A stretch of DNA of 64,000 nucleotides from Agreia bicolorata (GTDB taxonomy: Bacteria > Actinomycetota > Actinomycetes > Actinomycetales > Microbacteriaceae). The notes beneath the pieces were generated by a model. It was not told the origin of the DNA and searched no databases. It saw only the letters and a list, made by a program, of their open reading frames with translations. Shown here piece after piece: positions 27,437-35,077 of the stretch (position 1 is the first letter of the stretch; each line of letters opens with the position of its first letter). The stretch is taken from the NCBI RefSeq assembly GCF_000938265.1, contig NZ_JYFC01000002.1:186001-250000 (forward strand), in the 5' to 3' direction. Made by a program: the position numbers and the translations under genes.

Positions 27437-28783
27437 TTAGACGGCGATGCCCGCGCTGCGCTCTTCACGCAGGCGTGCACGGCGTTCGAAGCGCGGCTCG
27501 GCTCCGGCGGCGCGGGCACCGAGATAGATCAACTCGCGCACCGCCCATCCGAGAAGCACCACGAGCAGCAGGTTGCGCCCGGTGAGCAGCATGGCCACGC
27601 CCGGGTGTCCGGCGATGAGCTGCATGTAGAGAATCGGGAACACGAAGGTGGTGAGCACCGAGATCGCGACCATCAGCAGCGCCGGGACGCGCCAAGCTCG
27701 CCAGCCCTGCGTAATGCCCACGGCGATGATCGGGGCGAGCCACAGCATGTATTGCGGTGAGCCCACCTTGTTGAAGACGACGATGGTGGTAGCCAGAGCC
27801 AGAGACGCGACGAGCAGCAGCTTCTGGGTGTCGGCACCGCGGTGCTTCGCCCAGACCACGAGGGCCAACACCCCGACAACGGCGAGCGCCATGGCCGGCG
27901 TCATCAGCGCAACGGCGATGTGATCGTAGGGCCCGACCACTTCGCGCGTGGCGATCGCGGTGTTGTTGACGATGTGGCTGCCGGGCCGGTCGAAGATCGC
28001 GAGCCAGAGCCACGGCGTCGTAACGGGCGCCTCGAGTTGAAGACCCCGCGAGGTCTGCATCTGAGCGAAGCCGAGGAGGTACTGCAGGCCGCCCATCGCC
28101 CACACGATCACTGCGACGCCGACCGAGAAGACGGCACCGGTGGCGATGGCGATGCGGCGGCGCGGGAACGCCCCCAGGATCGCGAGGAAGATCGCGGCGG
28201 GCCAGACCTTGATCCAGGTGGCCAGTGCAAGAAGAGCGGACGCGACGATGGGTCGGCGAGCGATCATAACGAGGGCGATGATCACCAGGGGAGCGGTGAT
28301 GCCCTCGAGGCGAAGCAGAGCCACGGGGCTGAGAAGGGTGAGGATTCCGAGCCACCACCACGAGGCCAGGATTCCGCGACGCGAGCGACCGCGGTCGGAG
28401 AGCACAACGATAGACGCGGCGTTCAGCGCAGCGATCAGCACGAACCAGAGCAGCTGGTAGAACTGTGGGCCGGCGATGTTGGAGATGGAGATCGGGAGGA
28501 TGGCGCCGATCGGGTAGACCCACTCGAAGTGGATGCCCGGCCACTGGCCGAAGGTCTCCGCGGCGACGGCCCAGCGTCGGTACAGGGGCAGATCGCCCTC
28601 GACGGTTCCGGCGAGAATGTTCGGAAGCAGGCCCAGGAAGTAGACGATGTGGAGGCCGACGAAGCCCCAGACGAGAGTGCGTGGCTTCTCGAAGACCTCG
28701 GACTCGGGGATAGCCGGTCGTACGAATCGGTCATAGAGAGTCTGCCGAGCGATGCTCGGTGCAGTTAGTTCAGTTGTCGCCAC
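27437..28783 (-). CDS. Polytopic membrane glycosyltransferase, GT87-like
   Basis: Integral membrane protein of 448 aa with about 10-12 hydrophobic segments. The early extracytoplasmic loop LAGTVEGDLPLYRRWAVAAE carries the acidic residue expected near the active site of GT-C enzymes, and ALATWIKVWPAAIFLAILGA is characteristic of the DUF2029/GT87 family, which includes mycobacterial polyprenyl-phosphate-dependent mannosyltransferases. It probably transfers a sugar from a lipid donor outside the membrane; acceptor unknown. GTG start at 28783 with TACGGT (28796-28791) as -10, 7 bases upstream, so leaderless. Confidence 0.8.
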   Translation of the reverse strand: MATTELTAPSIARQTLYDRFVRPAIPESEVFEKPRTLVWGFVGLHIVYFLGLLPNILAGTVEGDLPLYRRWAVAAETFGQWPGIHFEWVYPIGAILPISISNIAGPQFYQLLWFVLIAALNAASIVVLSDRGRSRRGILASWWWLGILTLLSPVALLRLEGITAPLVIIALVMIARRPIVASALLALATWIKVWPAAIFLAILGAFPRRRIAIATGAVFSVGVAVIVWAMGGLQYLLGFAQMQTSRGLQLEAPVTTPWLWLAIFDRPGSHIVNNTAIATREVVGPYDHIAVALMTPAMALAVVGVLALVVWAKHRGADTQKLLLVASLALATTIVVFNKVGSPQYMLWLAPIIAVGITQGWRAWRVPALLMVAISVLTTFVFPILYMQLIAGHPGVAMLLTGRNLLLVVLLGWAVRELIYLGARAAGAEPRFERRARLREERSAGIAV

Positions 28784-28899
28784 TCTATCGACCGTAGTGT
28801 CGAACGCCTGCGAATGAGCAGGGATTCACCTTGTGGTTACCTGACCGTCGCTTCCCGGACACCCTGCGGGGGCGTCCGGCATGGCGAATCGTCAGCGAC

Positions 28900-29733
28900 T
28901 CACGGCCCCGTCTTGACCGCTTGAATCGTGTAGCTGAGGGGCGCGACGCCCGCTCGCTCGTCGAGGGCGAACTCGCCATCGGGGCGCATCAGCATCTGCC
29001 CAGGAAGGGCTCTCCACGGCACACTGTCGTGCTCGACGAGCATGGTGAGTGTGAGGCCCGCGTTCAACAGGGCTGTCACGATCTCGCCGATACCGTGATT
29101 CCACTCGTACGTCTTCGTGGCCGTGATCGGCCTGTCGGTCTCGACGTAGCTCGCCTCGTCGTTCCACTCGAGCGGGTCTGTCTGCTCGAAGTATGGGAAT
29201 CGCAGGTGCAGGTCGTCGGCCAGTCGCTCGTCCATGGTCCAGAGAATCGGGTGCCCCTCGCGCATGAAGAGACGCCCTCCCGGCTTGAGCAGGCTCGCGA
29301 CCACAGCCGCCCAGCGCTCGATGCTGGGCAGCCAGCACAGAGCACCGATGCCGGTGTAGACGAGATCGAACCCGTCTTCGCCGAGAGCGTCGACCGCCGA
29401 GTACACGTCGGACTCGACGAAATCGACCGCGTCGCCCGATTCCTCGACGAGGGCTCGCGCCTCGTCGAGGGCGACCGGCGAGAAGTCGAGTCCTGTGACG
29501 TGGGCGCCGAGCCGGGCGAGCGAGAGGGTGTCTGTGCCGATATGGCACTGCAGGTGAACAGTTCGCAGCCCTTCGATTGGGCCGAGGCGCTCGCGGTCGA
29601 ATCTGACCACGTCGGAGATGAGGTTCCTGTCGTCGATGTAGCGCTGCACCTGGTATCCCACCCCGGTGCGCACGGCGTGCGCAGACGCGCGGTCGTTCCA
29701 GTTGTCGCGATTCGCGTTCAGATAGTCGGTCAT
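28900..29733 (-). CDS. Class I SAM-dependent methyltransferase
   Basis: Soluble methyltransferase of 277 aa. SAM-binding motif I is VHLQCHIGTDTLSLARLGAH (about residues 59-78), motif II follows as VTGLDFSPVALDEARAL, and motif IV-like FDLVYTGIGALCWLPSIERW is near residue 128. The pattern fits the Methyltransf_11/25 group acting on a small molecule; the substrate cannot be read from the sequence. RBS GGAAGAGG lies upstream of ATG 29733. Divergent from the RlmG-like gene. The 116-base gap downstream (28784-28899) holds only the GT87 promoter. Confidence 0.85.
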   Translation of the reverse strand: MTDYLNANRDNWNDRASAHAVRTGVGYQVQRYIDDRNLISDVVRFDRERLGPIEGLRTVHLQCHIGTDTLSLARLGAHVTGLDFSPVALDEARALVEESGDAVDFVESDVYSAVDALGEDGFDLVYTGIGALCWLPSIERWAAVVASLLKPGGRLFMREGHPILWTMDERLADDLHLRFPYFEQTDPLEWNDEASYVETDRPITATKTYEWNHGIGEIVTALLNAGLTLTMLVEHDSVPWRALPGQMLMRPDGEFALDERAGVAPLSYTIQAVKTGP

Positions 29734-29786
29734 GGTTGGCCTCTTCCTGCCGCCGGCGGGCGAGCCGACCAGGATAACAGCCGATG

Positions 29787-29806
29787 CCCATCCCTGTCAG
29801 GATGGG
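29787..29806 (+). promoter_or_regulatory. Hairpin covering the ribosome binding site of the RlmG-like gene
   Basis: CCCATCC (29787-29793) pairs with GGATGGG (29800-29806) around a 6-base loop, ending 3 bases before ATG 29810. GGATGGGTGG is the only Shine-Dalgarno-like sequence, so the hairpin would hide it. Confidence 0.4.
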
Positions 29807-29809
29807 TGG

Positions 29810-30940
29810 ATGCCCGATTTCTCGTTCGACGACCTCCGCCGTTTTCCCGACGTCGAGGCTCCCAATCTGTTCGCGGTCGACGCGAGCGACAGACTGATCC
29901 TCGACGAGGCGGCCGATGCGCTGGCGTCGGCGGCCGCCGGCGAGGTGGTCGTGATCGGCGATCGCTATGGGGCGCTGACGCTCGGCGCTGCCGGTCTGCA
30001 CGGGGCCACGCGCATCCGGGTTCAGCAAGACGCGCTCACCGGTGAACGGGCGCTGGCCCGCAATGCCGACCGCGCGGGGCTCGCCGACTCGCACGAGTCG
30101 ATGCCGTTCGACGCTTCGCTCGTCGAGGGTGCGACCGTTGTGCTCATGCAGCTTCCGCGCACGCTTGCCGCTCTCGACCAGGCGGCCGCGCTCATCGCGC
30201 GCCACGCGCATCCGTCGGTCGTGGTCTTCGCGGGCGGCCGCATCAAGCACCTCTCGATCAGCATGAACGAGGTGCTTTCGAAGCACTTCTCCGAGCTGCG
30301 GGTGAGCCTGGCGCGCCAGAAGTCCCGGGTGCTCGTTGCCTCGGCCCCGATCGGAACGAGCGACGCGGGCTCCGACACCGTGCGCAGCGAGTTCCACGAC
30401 GAGCTCGGACTGTGGGTCGCAGCGCAGGGCACCGCGTTCGCGGGCACGAAGCTCGATATCGGCACCCGCTTTCTGCTGTCGTTCATTCCGCAGATGGCAG
30501 TGCATCCCGATGTGGCCATCGACCTCGGATGCGGCACCGGTGTTCTCGCCGCCGAGATCGCCCGGGCCCGGCCCGAGGCGCGGGTGATCGCGAGCGACCA
30601 GTCGTCGTCGGCCGTCGCATCCGCCCGCGAGACGATGCGGCTGAACGGGCTCGAGGGCCGGGTCGACGTCGTGCGCGACGACGCCTTGCGCTCGCAGCCG
30701 GATGCGTCGGCCGGGCTGATTCTCTGCAACCCGCCGTTCCACGTCGGTGCGGCCGTGCACGCGGATGCCGCCCTCGGGCTGTTCCGCGATGCGGCGCGTG
30801 TTCTGGAGTCGGGCGGTGAGCTCTGGACGGTGTTCAACAGCTCGCTGTCGCACGCGGCGACTCTGCGCAAAATCGTGGGACCGACCGACGTGGTCGGGCA
30901 GAACGCGAAATTCACGGTGACGCGCAGCAGCAGGCGCTGA
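29810..30940 (+). CDS. Methyltransferase, RsmC/RlmG-like (rRNA guanine N2)
   Basis: Two-domain class I methyltransferase of about 376 aa. The N-terminal half is a degenerate methyltransferase-like domain; the C-terminal half is catalytic, with SAM motif I VAIDLGCGTGVLAAEIARAR (about residues 237-256) and the motif IV LILCNPPFHVGAAVHADAAL. NPPFH is typical of enzymes that methylate N2 of guanine in rRNA (RsmC on 16S G1207, RlmG on 23S G1835); which of the two applies here is not decided. Start ATG 29810 follows the hairpin-covered GGATGGGTGG. Confidence 0.87.
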   Translation: MPDFSFDDLRRFPDVEAPNLFAVDASDRLILDEAADALASAAAGEVVVIGDRYGALTLGAAGLHGATRIRVQQDALTGERALARNADRAGLADSHESMPFDASLVEGATVVLMQLPRTLAALDQAAALIARHAHPSVVVFAGGRIKHLSISMNEVLSKHFSELRVSLARQKSRVLVASAPIGTSDAGSDTVRSEFHDELGLWVAAQGTAFAGTKLDIGTRFLLSFIPQMAVHPDVAIDLGCGTGVLAAEIARARPEARVIASDQSSSAVASARETMRLNGLEGRVDVVRDDALRSQPDASAGLILCNPPFHVGAAVHADAALGLFRDAARVLESGGELWTVFNSSLSHAATLRKIVGPTDVVGQNAKFTVTRSSRR

Positions 30941-31004
30941 GCCGCCCGCAGGCAAGGCTCAGGGAACGCCGTGATAGCGTCGAGACCGCAGCCAGGGAGG
31001 TCAG

Positions 31005-32489
31005 ATGTCGCGTTCGCTCGGCCTCACCGCAGAGGCCCGCTCCGCCGTCTTCGCGCCCCTCGCCGGCCCCGGTCGCAGCGAGCAGGTCGAGCAGCGGATG
31101 CGCGAGGCCATCGTGCTCGGGCTCGTCGGGCACGGCGAGCGTCTGCCCCGTGAGACGGAGCTGGCGCGGCAGTTCGGTGTGGCCGTGTCGACGGTGCGCG
31201 AAGCTCTCGACGCGCTGCGCGGACAGGGGCTCGTGCGCACCACGCGCGGACGTGACGGGGGCAGCTTCATCACGTCGAGCGCGGAGGGGCAGCGCGAACT
31301 TCTCGCGGCCCGTCTCTCGCGGTTCTCACGGGCACAGCTGCACGATCTTGCCCTTCAGCTCGGGGCGATCAGCGGAACTGTCGCCGCCACGGCCGCGGCG
31401 CGGGCCACGTCGAGCGATCTCGAGAATCTGCGCTCGATCACGCAGTCGATCGATTTCGGCAACGAGGTCTCCGCCCGTCGTGGCGAGGCGCTGTTCCGTG
31501 TGGAGGTGGCGGCCGTCGCCCAGTCGCCTCGGCTGGTAGCCGAGGAGCTGCGTCTGCAGGCGGAATACGGACCCCTGCTCTGGTTCGGCATGCGCGATCA
31601 GGCTCTGCGCGATGCGGTGCACCGCGCACAGCTCGCCCTCGTCGAAGCGCTGAGCGGGCGCGACGGGGTGGTCGCCCGGGCCGTCGTCGACGAGCAGCTC
31701 TCCGCCCTGACTGCCAGCGCCATCTCGTTCTCGGATGCGCACAGCACGAGCGCGGACGACACTGCGGGCGCGCCGATCACGCTCGATGACTGCGCATCTC
31801 TCGTCGTCGACACCTTCGACGCCGTCTTCGGAACGCTGGGCCGGGCCCGCGACGCCTTCGCCACCACGCTCGCGAGCCTTGCGCATCCGATCACCAAGGC
31901 GACCCTCGACGGCAGCGTGCGCGCCCTCGCCGAGGCCGAACTGGTCGACGGCGCCCAGCTGGTGATCGGGGCGGGCTTCGTGGCCACGCCCGGATTCGTC
32001 GACGATGCCGCCTGGCACCTCGCGTGGTGGGTGCGCCAGGCGGGCGACCCGCTCGTGCAGCGGCTGCCGCCTCGGCAGTTGGCGGTGGTGGAAGACCCGG
32101 AGTCGGAGTTCTTTCGGGATTACACGCGACTCGAGTGGTGGCGGGGCGTGGCCTCGGGCGAGGCGAGCCACGTCACGGGCCCCTACGTCGACTACCTCTG
32201 TACCGACGAATTCATCCTGACCCTCACCATGCCCGTGTTCGATGCGTCGGGCACGCAACCGGGCGTCGCGGGCGTGGATGTGACGGTGTCGGCACTCGAG
32301 GCCCGGTTCCTGCCCGCGTTCGGTCGGCTCGGCGAACGCATCACGCTGGTGAACGCCCAGTCGCGGGTCGTGCTCTCCACAGATCCGGCGATCGCGGCGG
32401 GCACCCTGCTGGTCGAGAACACTGCGTCACCCGAGGACGGGGAGCGCGTGCCCTGCGGCACGCTGCCCCTCGCTCTCGTGCGTCACTGA
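31005..32489 (+). CDS. GntR-family regulator with FCD and C-terminal Cache-like sensor domain
   Basis: Transcription factor of 494 aa with an unusual three-part layout. Residues ~22-90: GntR winged helix (LPRETELARQFGVAVSTVRE; ALRGQGLVRTTRGRDGG). Residues ~105-230: all-helical FadR-C/FCD-like domain. Residues ~345-460: a Cache-like sensor with EWWRGVASGEASHVTGPYVD, then LTLTMPVFDASGTQPGVAGV. Tyr373, Arg375, Trp378-Trp379, Tyr394 and Asp396 are spaced much like the amino-acid/amine-binding signature of dCache receptors. No transmembrane segment, so the sensor is cytosolic. It faces the convergent amine/GABA catabolic genes, its likely target. RBS AGGGAGG. Confidence 0.85.
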   Translation: MSRSLGLTAEARSAVFAPLAGPGRSEQVEQRMREAIVLGLVGHGERLPRETELARQFGVAVSTVREALDALRGQGLVRTTRGRDGGSFITSSAEGQRELLAARLSRFSRAQLHDLALQLGAISGTVAATAAARATSSDLENLRSITQSIDFGNEVSARRGEALFRVEVAAVAQSPRLVAEELRLQAEYGPLLWFGMRDQALRDAVHRAQLALVEALSGRDGVVARAVVDEQLSALTASAISFSDAHSTSADDTAGAPITLDDCASLVVDTFDAVFGTLGRARDAFATTLASLAHPITKATLDGSVRALAEAELVDGAQLVIGAGFVATPGFVDDAAWHLAWWVRQAGDPLVQRLPPRQLAVVEDPESEFFRDYTRLEWWRGVASGEASHVTGPYVDYLCTDEFILTLTMPVFDASGTQPGVAGVDVTVSALEARFLPAFGRLGERITLVNAQSRVVLSTDPAIAAGTLLVENTASPEDGERVPCGTLPLALVRH

Positions 32490-32508
32490 GCGGCTCAACG
32501 AACCCACT

Positions 32509-32564
32509 GAAGTGCGGAAAATGGCCGCTTCCTCACACGTTGAAGCGGCCATTTTCCGCACTTC
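32509..32564. terminator. Perfect 22-bp inverted repeat, bidirectional terminator
   Basis: Arms 32509-32530 and 32543-32564 are perfectly complementary (22 pairs, 12-base loop). Each arm contains an AAAA/TTTT run, which gives a short T-stretch at the hairpin in either direction. It sits between the convergent stops of the GntR-Cache gene and the APC permease. Confidence 0.85.
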
Positions 32565-32580
32565 GATGCGGCGGCGAGGC

Positions 32581-34173
32581 TCAGTCGGTCGAGGTTCCGC
32601 GCTTCAGGGTCTGTCCGGTGAAGAAGGCGGGGTTCACCGCGCGCATCACGAACATGAGCACGACGCCCGCGAGCAGCAGGAACGCGCCCAGGATGAAGAC
32701 CAGGCCGAGCCCGCCGATGTTCGATCCGCTGCCGTAGTCGGGGTTCATCGAGTCGATGAGTGTGGTCACGAAGATGACCGCGAGGATGATGCCGCCGACG
32801 AGCGGCGCGAGGAACTTGAAGAAGAACGACCGCGCGCTCGAGAACGCCTCTTTTCGGAAGTACCACACGCAGGCCAGAGCGGTGACCCCGTAGTAGAAGC
32901 AGATCATCATTCCGAGAGTGAGGATCGTGTCGGTGAGCACGTCGTTCGACAGCACGCGCATCACCGCGTAGAAGCCCCAGGCCACGACGCCGGCGATGAT
33001 CGTGGCGAAGCCCGGTGACTTGAAGCGCGGGCTGATCGACGCGAAGCGCTTGGGGAACGCCTGGTAGTGGCCCATCGCCAGCATCGTGCGGGCAGGGCCG
33101 ACGAAGGTCGACTGAAGCGACGCGGCCGAGCTTGACAGCACGGCAAGAGACAGCAGGATGGCGAAGGGCCCCATAATTGGTCCGGCCAGCGCCGCGAACA
33201 CGTTGCCCGAGATGTCTTCGTTGCCGAGTCCGAGCTCGCCCGTTCCGATGCCGGAGAACATGAGGCTCGCGACGGCCACGAGGATGTAGAGCACAAAGAT
33301 GATGCCGACGGTCAGCGTCGCGGCGCGACCCGGCGTGGTCTTCGGGTTCTTGGTCTCTTCGTTCATCGTGAGGGTCACATCCCAGCCCCAGAAGATGAAG
33401 ATCGAGAGCGAGACGCCCGCGGCGAAGGCCGAGAACGAAGGAACTCCGAACGGGTTGAACCAGTCGAGGCTGAACGGCGTGGCGTCGAAGGCCGATCCGT
33501 CGGCGAAGTGAACGATGGCGGCGATGGCGAACCAGACGAGCACCACGAGCTGGAATCCCACGAGCCAGTACTGCAGGGACTTCGTCGTCTCCATGCCCCG
33601 GTACGACACGTAACAGGCGCCCACCATAAAGACCAGACAGGTGAGGATGTTGATGGGGATGTTGCCCGCGAGGTCGGCGATGTCGGGATTCTGAGTGATC
33701 TGCGCGATCGCCAGATAGAGGAAGTCGACCGCGACACCCGCGAGATTCGAGAGCACCACCACCGTGGCGACGATCAGACCCCATCCACCGAGCCAGCCGA
33801 GCCACGGCCCGAAGGCCCGCGTCGCCCAGGTGAACGACGTGCCGCTGTCGGGCATCGCGTTGTTCAGCTCGCGGTAGCCGAGGGCCACCAGCAGCATGGG
33901 CAGGAAGCCGACGAGGAAGATGCCGGGCATCTGTGTTCCCACCGCTGCGGCCGTCGGGCCGAGCGAGGCTGTGAGCGTGTATGCCGGAGCGATACACGAG
34001 ATGCCGATGACGGTGGCGCCGAGCAGACCTATCGAGCCGGCGGAGAGGCCTTTGGATGAGAGACCCGTCTTCGCATCTGCGGCGTCGATGAAGTCGACTC
34101 CGGCGTCATTGCCTGAACCGCCTCCGCTCCCGTTCCCTGAGCCTGTCGAAGGGGCTGTGTTCTTGCGTGCCAT
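32581..34173 (-). CDS. APC family amino acid/polyamine permease
   Basis: Cytoplasmic-membrane permease of 530 aa with about 12-14 hydrophobic segments. The first helix contains GATVIGISCIAPAYTLTASL, with the unwound glycine-containing segment of the APC fold. Residues 1-40 are Ser/Gly-rich; part of this N-terminus (APSTGSGNG) is encoded by half of the dispersed palindromic repeat. Downstream in the same cluster as amine oxidase, GABA transaminase and aldehyde dehydrogenase, it most likely imports putrescine, GABA or a related amine (inference). RBS AAGGATC. Ends in the shared terminator at 32509-32564. Confidence 0.88.
   Translation of the reverse strand: MARKNTAPSTGSGNGSGGGSGNDAGVDFIDAADAKTGLSSKGLSAGSIGLLGATVIGISCIAPAYTLTASLGPTAAAVGTQMPGIFLVGFLPMLLVALGYRELNNAMPDSGTSFTWATRAFGPWLGWLGGWGLIVATVVVLSNLAGVAVDFLYLAIAQITQNPDIADLAGNIPINILTCLVFMVGACYVSYRGMETTKSLQYWLVGFQLVVLVWFAIAAIVHFADGSAFDATPFSLDWFNPFGVPSFSAFAAGVSLSIFIFWGWDVTLTMNEETKNPKTTPGRAATLTVGIIFVLYILVAVASLMFSGIGTGELGLGNEDISGNVFAALAGPIMGPFAILLSLAVLSSSAASLQSTFVGPARTMLAMGHYQAFPKRFASISPRFKSPGFATIIAGVVAWGFYAVMRVLSNDVLTDTILTLGMMICFYYGVTALACVWYFRKEAFSSARSFFFKFLAPLVGGIILAVIFVTTLIDSMNPDYGSGSNIGGLGLVFILGAFLLLAGVVLMFVMRAVNPAFFTGQTLKRGTSTD
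34131..34154. repeat. Dispersed palindromic repeat, half copy in APC permease N-terminus
   Basis: CGTTCCCTGAGCCTGTCGAA plus GGGG matches one arm of the repeat family (consensus copy 24497-24519, one substitution). It encodes part of the Ser/Gly-rich N-terminus of the permease, in the same reading frame relative to the arm as in grpE. Confidence 0.8.
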
Positions 34174-34203
34174 GATGAAAGATCCTTCTGCAGAGGTGGG
34201 GCG

Positions 34204-35061
34204 CTACGCAGCGTCGTTCGGAACGACGATGAGGGGCACGGGAAGGGAGTGCAGCATGCGGTTCGCAGTGGTGCCGAGGAAGATGCGACTCGGGGATGCG
34301 AGTCGGCTCGACCCGACGAAGGCGATCTCGTCGTCTCGCCATCCGAGGGCCTCCACGGCGGCCTCGACACTCGGGCCTTCCGCGACCTCGGTCGACAGGA
34401 TACCGTCGGTCTTCTCGCGTTCGGAGAAGTAGTCGAGCACGGTCAGAAGATGCTCATCGCTGGTGATGGGGCGGGAATCTCCCGCTCCGACCTCGACCAG
34501 GGTCACGAAGCGCAGCTCCACGTCGAGCCCCTCGGAGATCGCCACCATCGAGTCGAGCAGGGCCTCCCAGCCGGGACGGGTTCCGATGGCACAGGTGATG
34601 CGGCTGATGCGCTCCGGCGCCCGATAACCCCGAGGCGCGAGCGCAACGGGAACCGGCGAGGCGTGCAGCAGAGCGTTCGCGACGCTGCCGATAGAGAAGC
34701 GCTGGAGGATTCCCGTTCGGGCAGCCCCGACGACGATGCGGTCGGAGTCGAATGCCTCGGCCGCCTCGATCAGACCCTCGGAGACCGACTCGGCCCACAG
34801 CACGTGGGTGGTGGCCGTCACGTCGGCGGGCACATTCTGGATGGCCTCATCCAGCCATAGCTGCGCCTGCTGGGCGATGATGCCCTCGTAATCGGCGGCG
34901 GATGTCGGTACCTTCGCGGGCACCGCCGTGCTCTGCGGCAGAACGAGGCAGATGCGCAGCTCGGCCTCGGTGAGCCGGGCGAGCGCGATGCCGAGTTCGA
35001 CGGCCTCGCGGCCGCGCTCGGTGGCCTCGTACGCCACGACGTAGTTCGCTGTGCGTGTCAC
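34204..35061 (-). CDS. Universal stress protein, two UspA domains
   Basis: 285 aa cytosolic protein made of two tandem Usp domains. The first (~1-145) ends with the nucleotide-binding-type loop IVVGAARTGILQRFSIGSVA; the second (~150-285) ends FVGSSRLASPSRIFLGTTAN then RMLHSLPVPLIVVPNDAA. Both show the G-2x-G-9x-G(S/T) ATP-binding pattern in variant form. It is inserted between the amine oxidase (17-base gap) and the permease (30-base gap) in the same orientation, so it belongs to the amine-utilisation operon; its role there is unknown. GTG start with RBS AAGGAGC. Confidence 0.88.
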   Translation of the reverse strand: MTRTANYVVAYEATERGREAVELGIALARLTEAELRICLVLPQSTAVPAKVPTSAADYEGIIAQQAQLWLDEAIQNVPADVTATTHVLWAESVSEGLIEAAEAFDSDRIVVGAARTGILQRFSIGSVANALLHASPVPVALAPRGYRAPERISRITCAIGTRPGWEALLDSMVAISEGLDVELRFVTLVEVGAGDSRPITSDEHLLTVLDYFSEREKTDGILSTEVAEGPSVEAAVEALGWRDDEIAFVGSSRLASPSRIFLGTTANRMLHSLPVPLIVVPNDAA

Positions 35062-35077
35062 TTCGGTGCTCCTTCGA

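Noticed and set aside
34204-35061. Universal stress protein read as an electron-transfer or amine-oxidase subunit because of its position
   Set aside because: Both halves show clear UspA patterns, and no flavin or ferredoxin motifs are present.
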